Source of the DNA: Clostridia bacterium
GTDB taxonomy: Bacteria; Bacillota_A; Clostridia; Christensenellales; Aristaeellaceae
NCBI GenBank assembly: GCA_017398245.1
Contig: JAFQGN010000028.1
Location: 1 to 6,748, forward strand
Length of the DNA stretch: 6,748 nucleotides
Direction: 5' to 3'
Part shown: positions 1 through 4,124 of the stretch, piece by piece
Position numbering within the stretch: the stretch's first letter is position 1
Layout of the letters: each line of letters opens with the position of its first letter
Position numbers and translations under genes: made by a program
Notes under the pieces: generated by a model
What the model saw: the letters and a program-made list of their open reading frames with translations, nothing else
Databases searched by the model: none
What the model was told of the DNA's origin: nothing

Positions 1-2
1 CG

Positions 3-95
3 GTCTACCGCCAGTTCCGCGATATCCAGACCTTTATGGACGAGCTTTCCTCTCTTCTGAAGGATCAGGACAGAGGCGCTTGCGACAAGACCTGA
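3..95 (+). CDS. C-terminal tail of an unidentified protein (5' end outside window)
   Basis: Reading from base 3 gives 30 codons without a stop, ending at TGA 93-95. The other two plus frames do not give a comparable gene end here: frame 1 stops at about base 60, and frame 2 runs on into the response regulator start region. The peptide reads VYRQFRDIQTFMDELSSLL and then a short charged tail, which looks like the end of an amphipathic helix. I do not recognise the family. The stop lies 52 bp before the response regulator ATG and on the same strand, so it may belong to the same transcript. Too little is visible to suggest a function. Confidence 0.5.
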   Translation, partial: VYRQFRDIQTFMDELSSLLKDQDRGACDKT

Positions 96-106
96 GTTTC
101 AGGGCG

Positions 107-135
107 CTGACATCATTTATTATTACTTATATAAA
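107..135 (+). promoter_or_regulatory. possible sigma-A-type promoter before the response regulator
   Basis: CTGACA (107-112) and TATAAA (130-135) are separated by 17 bp, each one mismatch or so from the -35 and -10 consensus. The stretch is the most AT-rich in this part of the window. The difficulty is that the -10 overlaps the Shine-Dalgarno sequence AAAGGAGA (133-140). A transcript from here would start near 142 and would lack that ribosome site, leaving about 6 nt before the ATG. Either the mRNA is nearly leaderless, or the real promoter lies further upstream and this match is fortuitous. Confidence 0.22.
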
Positions 136-147
136 GGAGAGACGCAC

Positions 148-849
148 ATGGCAAACGAACTGATTCTGGCCGTCGATGACGAGGCGAATATCCTGGACCT
201 GCTTTCTTTCAACCTGGAAGCATCCGGTTACCGCGTCGTAACCGCGACCACCGGAGAGGACGCTCTGGTAGTATGCACGCATGAACGCCCTGCCATGGTG
301 CTGCTGGACATCATGCTGCCCGGTATCGACGGCATGGAAGTCTGCCGCCGCCTCAAGGGCACCCCTGCCACCGCCGATATCCCGATCATCATGCTCACCG
401 CCAAGGGCGATGAGGTCGACAAGATCCTCGGCCTTGAGCTGGGCGCGGACGATTATATCACCAAGCCGTTCTCTGTGCGCGAGCTGATCGCCCGAGTGAA
501 GGCGCTGCTGCGCCGCGCTGCCCCGCAGAACGACGAAGAGGGCATCCTGCACGTCGGCAGCCTGACCATCGACGTGGGCAATTACGAAGCCTTCCGCAAC
601 GGCGAGAAGCTCTCGCTCACGCTCAAGGAATTCGAACTGCTCAAGCTGCTGGTCATCTCCCGCGGCAAGGTTCTCACCCGTGATTTCCTGCTCGACCGCA
701 TCTGGGGCTATGAATTCTACGGCGAGACCCGCACGGTCGACGTGCACATCCGTCATATCCGCCTGAAGCTCGGCCCGGACGCCCACTATATTGAGACCAT
801 CCGCGGCGTAGGCTACAAATTCAATGACAGGCAGGAACCCCGCGCTTGA
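148..849 (+). CDS. OmpR/PhoB-family response regulator (PhoP-like)
   Basis: This is a cytoplasmic DNA-binding regulator switched by phosphorylation from the kinase encoded next to it. The 233 residues are the normal family length. Residues about 4-118 form the receiver domain: acidic pair D10/D11, phospho-acceptor D54 in LLDIMLPGIDG, T84, and K106 in the ADDYITKPFS motif. Residues about 133-228 form the winged-helix DNA-binding domain, with LTLKEFELLKLL, the recognition-helix region TRTVDVHIRHIRLKL and the wing IRGVGYKF. The start is well supported: AAAGGAGA at 133-140 lies 7 bp before the ATG. The stop overlaps the kinase start by 4 bp, so the two are co-translated. Receiver details (LGLELGADDY, CRRLKGTP..IPIIMLTA) resemble PhoB/PhoP more than other OmpR subgroups, and the kinase architecture agrees. 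A phosphate-starvation role is therefore an inference. WalR or another paralogue remains possible, so I give no gene symbol. Confidence 0.93.
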   Translation: MANELILAVDDEANILDLLSFNLEASGYRVVTATTGEDALVVCTHERPAMVLLDIMLPGIDGMEVCRRLKGTPATADIPIIMLTAKGDEVDKILGLELGADDYITKPFSVRELIARVKALLRRAAPQNDEEGILHVGSLTIDVGNYEAFRNGEKLSLTLKEFELLKLLVISRGKVLTRDFLLDRIWGYEFYGETRTVDVHIRHIRLKLGPDAHYIETIRGVGYKFNDRQEPRA

Positions 850-2642
850 TCCGCAGGCTTTCCCTGTCCGCCTTTGCCATAACCCTTGTCTTCCTGCTGT
901 CTGTATACGGCATATGCGCGAGCAGTTCTGTACAGCGCGTCAATCAGGTATTGGAAGACGAGATCCAGAGCATATGCCGCCTGTCCGCCGAAAGGTTGGA
1001 CAGCGCGGCTTTTCAGTCGGATGAAGCCCGTGCGTTCATGGCCGATTCCGCCTTTACCACCGGCACAGTGTTCCATGTCTTCGCGCCGGACGGCAGCGTG
1101 GAATATGCTTCGCGCCTGCAGGCCGACCCGATGACCGAAGCGGAGCTCAAAGCGGTCCTTTCGGGAGAGAGCACTTCCCTCGTACGAAAGCACAATACCT
1201 ATATGAGCCCGTGGGCCTATGCCTTCACCGTTCTGGATAACGGCAATGTGCTGCGCGTTTCGCGCTCCGCGGAGACGGTCTCCTCCCTTTGGGGCGCAAA
1301 AGCTTTCCTCATGCCCGCGCTCGCGGTGGCGATCGCCGGTGCGGTGTGGGTAGCGGTGCTGTATTGCTATCAGCGCATCCGCCTGCCCATGAAGCGCATG
1401 ACGGAAGTTTTGGAAGACTTTACCGAAGGCAACTTTGACAGCCGCATCCCGCAGGATGTGGCGATCTCGGCCGAAGACACGGCCCACTTCAACGAAGTGA
1501 TGGGCCGGCTGCAGGACCGCGTATTCCGCCAGAGCACGCGCAACCACGCGCTCAGCGCCGTGATGAACAGCATGCAGACGGGCATGCTGGCGGTGGACAA
1601 CGAAATGCGCATCCTGATCGTTACGCCGACGGCCAAAAGACTGCTGGGCATCACCGGTTCGCCGGAGAACATGCCCATTTCGCAGGCTTCGCACGATGTG
1701 GATCTGGTTCCCATGTTCCAGGAAGCCATGGCGCAGGAGGGCGTGTATACCAATTCTGTCGCTGCGCGCACGGGCGTGGGCCGCGGAAAGCGTCCGCTGA
1801 GGCTGTACGTCTCCCCCATGCGGCAGGACGGCAAGCTGGAAGGCGCGGTGGCGATGATCGAAGACGTGACCGAGCTGCGCAGGCTTGAGCAGGTCCGCAA
1901 CGATTTCGTGGCGAACGTTTCGCACGAGCTCAAGACGCCGCTGACGTCCATTAAGGGCTTTGTGGAAACCTTGCAGGCCGGCGCGATCAACAAGCCGGAA
2001 ATGGCGCAGAGGTTCCTGAAGATCATCAATCTGGAAACCGACCGCCTGACAAGGCTGATCAACGACATTCTGTCCATCTCCAAGCTGGAATCGGGCGACG
2101 AAAACCTGCCCAAGGAGCGCATGGAGCTGCGGCACGCGGCCAGCGATATCTGCGAAATGCTGCGCCTGCACGCCTCGCAGAAGGACGTTACTATCAACAT
2201 GAACGCAGGCAACGAAGCCTGCTATGTGCTGGGTAACCCGGACCGCATCCGCCAGATGCTGATCAACCTGATCGAAAACGCGATCAAGTACAACAAGGAC
2301 GGCGGACAGGTGCACGTTTCGGTGTACGCCTCGGGCGACACGGTGAACTTCACCTGCGCGGACACGGGCATCGGCATTCCGGAGGAGCATATCCCCCGCC
2401 TGTTCGAGCGGTTCTACCGCGTGGACAAGGGCCGCAGCCGCAAGATGGGCGGCACGGGCCTGGGTCTTGCGATCGTCAAGCACATCGTCAATTCGCTCGG
2501 CGGTATGATCGAGGTGCAGTCCAAGTTCGGCGAAGGTACGGAATTCCTGGTGACGCTGCCGCGCGTGGAAGCGGATACGCAGGAAGAGACTTCGGTGAAC
2601 GACGACCCGTTCGATTTTGAAGACGCTATCGCAAACCGCTGA
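846..2642 (+). CDS. Membrane sensor histidine kinase (PhoR-like)
   Basis: This 598-residue kinase autophosphorylates on a histidine and passes the phosphate to the upstream regulator. Order of parts: TM1 at about 7-25; an extracytoplasmic PAS/Cache-like sensor at about 27-150 (FHVFAPDGSVEYAS, NVLRVSRS); TM2 at about 154-175; HAMP at about 176-229; PAS at about 232-345; HisKA with H360 in FVANVSHELKTPL; and an ATPase domain with N478 (N box), D506 in DTGIGIP (G1), LFERFYRVD (F box) and GGTGLGLAIVK (G2, 535-545). All catalytic motifs are intact. The layout matches PhoR of Gram-positive bacteria. The start is TTG 846-848, overlapping the regulator's TGA as TTGA. An in-frame TGA at 825-827 rules out earlier starts, and the next ATG (1038) would remove TM1. 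A weak ribosome site, GCAGGA (831-836), precedes it, so translation probably depends on coupling. The last 25 residues are an acidic tail beyond the ATPase domain, of unknown use. Confidence 0.92.
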   Translation: MIRRLSLSAFAITLVFLLSVYGICASSSVQRVNQVLEDEIQSICRLSAERLDSAAFQSDEARAFMADSAFTTGTVFHVFAPDGSVEYASRLQADPMTEAELKAVLSGESTSLVRKHNTYMSPWAYAFTVLDNGNVLRVSRSAETVSSLWGAKAFLMPALAVAIAGAVWVAVLYCYQRIRLPMKRMTEVLEDFTEGNFDSRIPQDVAISAEDTAHFNEVMGRLQDRVFRQSTRNHALSAVMNSMQTGMLAVDNEMRILIVTPTAKRLLGITGSPENMPISQASHDVDLVPMFQEAMAQEGVYTNSVAARTGVGRGKRPLRLYVSPMRQDGKLEGAVAMIEDVTELRRLEQVRNDFVANVSHELKTPLTSIKGFVETLQAGAINKPEMAQRFLKIINLETDRLTRLINDILSISKLESGDENLPKERMELRHAASDICEMLRLHASQKDVTINMNAGNEACYVLGNPDRIRQMLINLIENAIKYNKDGGQVHVSVYASGDTVNFTCADTGIGIPEEHIPRLFERFYRVDKGRSRKMGGTGLGLAIVKHIVNSLGGMIEVQSKFGEGTEFLVTLPRVEADTQEETSVNDDPFDFEDAIANR

Positions 2643-2666
2643 GGCGATATACCATTTGTTAAGAAG

Positions 2667-2709
2667 CAGCCGTCGACCGGACCGTTCCCCCGCGCCGACG
2701 GCTGTTTTT
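2667..2709 (+). terminator. Rho-independent terminator behind the two-component operon
   Basis: CAGCCGTCG (2667-2675) pairs perfectly with CGACGGCTG (2696-2704), giving a 9-bp GC-rich stem with a 20-nt loop. The stem is followed directly by TTTTT (2705-2709). It starts 24 bp after the kinase stop codon. The loop is longer than usual, so efficiency may be moderate. Only 7 bp separate the T-tract from the ribosome site of the next gene. Confidence 0.75.
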
Positions 2710-2732
2710 ATGAAGTAAGGAGGACAAAAATT

Positions 2733-3860
2733 ATGCAGTACCGTGTATTCCCGAAAATCAATGCGAAATCCTCTGTTCTGGGCTTTGGCTGCATGCGCCT
2801 GCCGGTGCAGGACACCGAAAATCATCCGATCGACCGCCCCGAGGCGATCACCATGCTGCGCTACGCCATCGACAACGGCCTGACCTATGTGGACACCGCA
2901 TACGGCTATCACAACGAGGAGAGCGAAGTTGTGGTCGGCCTTGCGCTGCAGGACGGCTACCGCGAAAAGGTGAACCTGGCCACCAAGCTGCCGCTGTGGA
3001 AGGTGGAGACCTATGAGGATATGGAAAAGCTGCTGGATACCCAGCTGGGCCGCCTGCAGACCGACCATGTGGACTTCTATCTGCTGCATGCGTGCAACCG
3101 CAATTCCTTTGCCAAGGTGAAGGAACTGGGCGCGTTCAAGTTCCTGGAAGATATGAAGTCCAAGGGCAAGATCAAGTACGCCGGCTTCTCCTTCCACGAC
3201 GACGCCGATTGCTTCCGCGAGATCATCGACAGCTACGATTGGGATTTCTGCCAGGTGCAGATGAACGTACTGGATGAGTTCAACCAGGCCACCATGGACG
3301 GCGTGCGCTATGCCGCTTCCAAGAACATCGGCCTGATCGTGATGGAGCCCCTGCGCGGCGGCGCGCTGACTGTGCGCATGCCCGAGGAGATCAAGGAAGT
3401 GTACAAAAAGAGCGCGTATGAGCGCACCGAAGCCGAATGGGCGTTCCGCTGGGTGTATGACAAGCCCGAGTTCATCGTCATCCTGTCCGGCATGTCCACA
3501 TGGGATCAGGTCAAGGAAAACATGGCCATCTTCGACAAGGCCGAGGCCAACTGCCTGAAGGACGACGAGAAGGAGACTCTGACCAACATCCGTAAGGCGT
3601 ACGAAGCCCGCATCCGCGTGGGCTGCACCGGCTGCGAATACTGCGTTGCCGGCTGCCCGGCCGAGATCAAGATCCCCGAGATCTTCCGTCCGTACGACAA
3701 CGCCGCCATGTTCGATACTCTCCCCCGCTTCTATGAGAACTATCGCAAGAACATCGGCGAGAACAAGTGCCTGCAGTGCGGCGCGTGCGAGGCTTCCTGC
3801 CCGCAGAAGATCGAGATCCGCAAGTGGCTCGAGATCATCGATAACGAAGCCAAGGCGTAA
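2733..3860 (+). CDS. Aldo/keto reductase with C-terminal double [4Fe-4S] ferredoxin-like domain
   Basis: A predicted cytoplasmic oxidoreductase of 375 residues. Residues about 1-285 form the aldo/keto reductase barrel. The usual catalytic tetrad is visible: D54 and Y59 in YVDTAYGYH, K85 in LATK, and H119 in YLLHA. The KYAGFSFH stretch and the VMEPLRGG stretch are also typical. The C-terminal part adds two ferredoxin-type cysteine sets, C298/C301/C304/C308-Pro and C346/C349/C352/C356-Pro, enough for two [4Fe-4S] clusters. This matches the known family of iron-sulfur aldo/keto reductases found in anaerobes. In that family the clusters presumably pass electrons between a ferredoxin-like partner and the nicotinamide site, but the substrate is unknown. 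The start is firm: AAGGAGG (2717-2723) lies 9 bp before the ATG. The gene sits behind a terminator on its left and converges on rho on its right, so it may be a single-gene unit. No convincing promoter is visible. Confidence 0.93.
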   Translation: MQYRVFPKINAKSSVLGFGCMRLPVQDTENHPIDRPEAITMLRYAIDNGLTYVDTAYGYHNEESEVVVGLALQDGYREKVNLATKLPLWKVETYEDMEKLLDTQLGRLQTDHVDFYLLHACNRNSFAKVKELGAFKFLEDMKSKGKIKYAGFSFHDDADCFREIIDSYDWDFCQVQMNVLDEFNQATMDGVRYAASKNIGLIVMEPLRGGALTVRMPEEIKEVYKKSAYERTEAEWAFRWVYDKPEFIVILSGMSTWDQVKENMAIFDKAEANCLKDDEKETLTNIRKAYEARIRVGCTGCEYCVAGCPAEIKIPEIFRPYDNAAMFDTLPRFYENYRKNIGENKCLQCGACEASCPQKIEIRKWLEIIDNEAKA

Positions 3861-3880
3861 CGAGAGAAGTTCATATTTTG

Positions 3881-3920
3881 CGGGAACCCCCTTTCTTTCG
3901 AAAAAGAAAGGGGGTTCTCG
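3881..3920 (+). repeat. Long perfect hairpin 20 bp behind the reductase stop codon
   Basis: GAACCCCCTTTCTTT (3884-3898) pairs with its exact complement at 3903-3917 around a CGAA loop, a 15-bp perfect stem. It can be lengthened by a G-T pair and two further pairs (3881-3883 with 3918-3920). It is in the right place for a terminator or a 3'-end-protecting hairpin, but no T-tract follows on either strand: the next bases are CGCTCTTCCCC. Its TTTCTTT..AAAGAAA core recurs in the hairpin behind rho (4068-4109). Confidence 0.8.
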
Positions 3921-3927
3921 CGCTCTT

Positions 3928-4062
3928 CCCCAAAGAAATCTTGAACAGCTTTCCTGCTTCATAGGCACATTATAAAAAAGCCGTCAAAGGATAGCACATC
4001 ATCCTTCGATAGCTTTCTTTATTGGATCGAGAGTTATCTCCAAAATAATGATTTCTTTGGGG
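3928..4062. repeat. 12-bp inverted repeat pair framing the central terminator
   Basis: CCCCAAAGAAAT at 3928-3939 has its perfect reverse complement at 4051-4062. Each copy lies just outside one of the two gene-end hairpins: 10 nt beyond the hairpin behind the reductase on the plus strand, and 5 nt beyond the hairpin behind rho on the minus strand. Read from each gene, the order is the same: stop, hairpin, CCCCAAAGAAAT. This suggests two copies of one 3'-end element facing each other. Confidence 0.6.
3974..4020. terminator. Probable bidirectional rho-independent terminator between reductase and rho
   Basis: AAGGAT (3987-3992) pairs with ATCCTT (4001-4006) around an 8-nt loop. After a short imperfect stretch, AAAGC (3977-3981) pairs with GCTTT (4012-4016). 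On the minus strand the stem is followed by TTTTTTAT, a good terminator tail for rho. On the plus strand the tail is TTTCTTTATT, weaker but usable for the reductase. The site is about 110 bp past each stop codon and is the only hairpin in this gap with T-tracts. Confidence 0.65.
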
Positions 4063-4067
4063 TGGGT

Positions 4068-4109
4068 TTGGGAGGGGAGTTTCTTTTTCAAAAGAAACTC
4101 CCCTCCCAA
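4068..4109 (-). repeat. Long hairpin 15 bp behind the rho stop codon
   Basis: About 19-20 consecutive pairs form between TTGGGAGGGGAGTTTC (from 4068) and its complement ending at 4109, with a very small TTCA-type loop near 4087-4090. One arm is purine-rich, the other pyrimidine-rich. On the minus strand the hairpin is followed by AACCCACCCCAAAG, not by a T-tract, so it is not a standard intrinsic terminator. The core TTTCTTTTTCAAAAGAAA is nearly the same as that of the hairpin at 3881-3920. Confidence 0.8.
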
Positions 4110-4124
4110 GATTTGCCTGCGGCC

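Noticed and set aside
1690..1715. A possible additional DnaA box (TGTGGATCT) in the kinase gene
   Set aside because: It matches only 7 of 9 positions and is isolated, as expected by chance.
3881..3920. The hairpin behind the reductase as a standard intrinsic terminator
   Set aside because: No T-tract follows on either strand, so I list it as an inverted repeat of uncertain role.
813..3968. A 1051-codon open frame on the minus strand opposite the kinase and reductase
   Set aside because: It is an antisense shadow of two well-supported genes with GC-rich codon use. Its product is low-complexity His/Ala/Leu/Val-rich with no recognisable motif, and it crosses the terminator and both gene boundaries.
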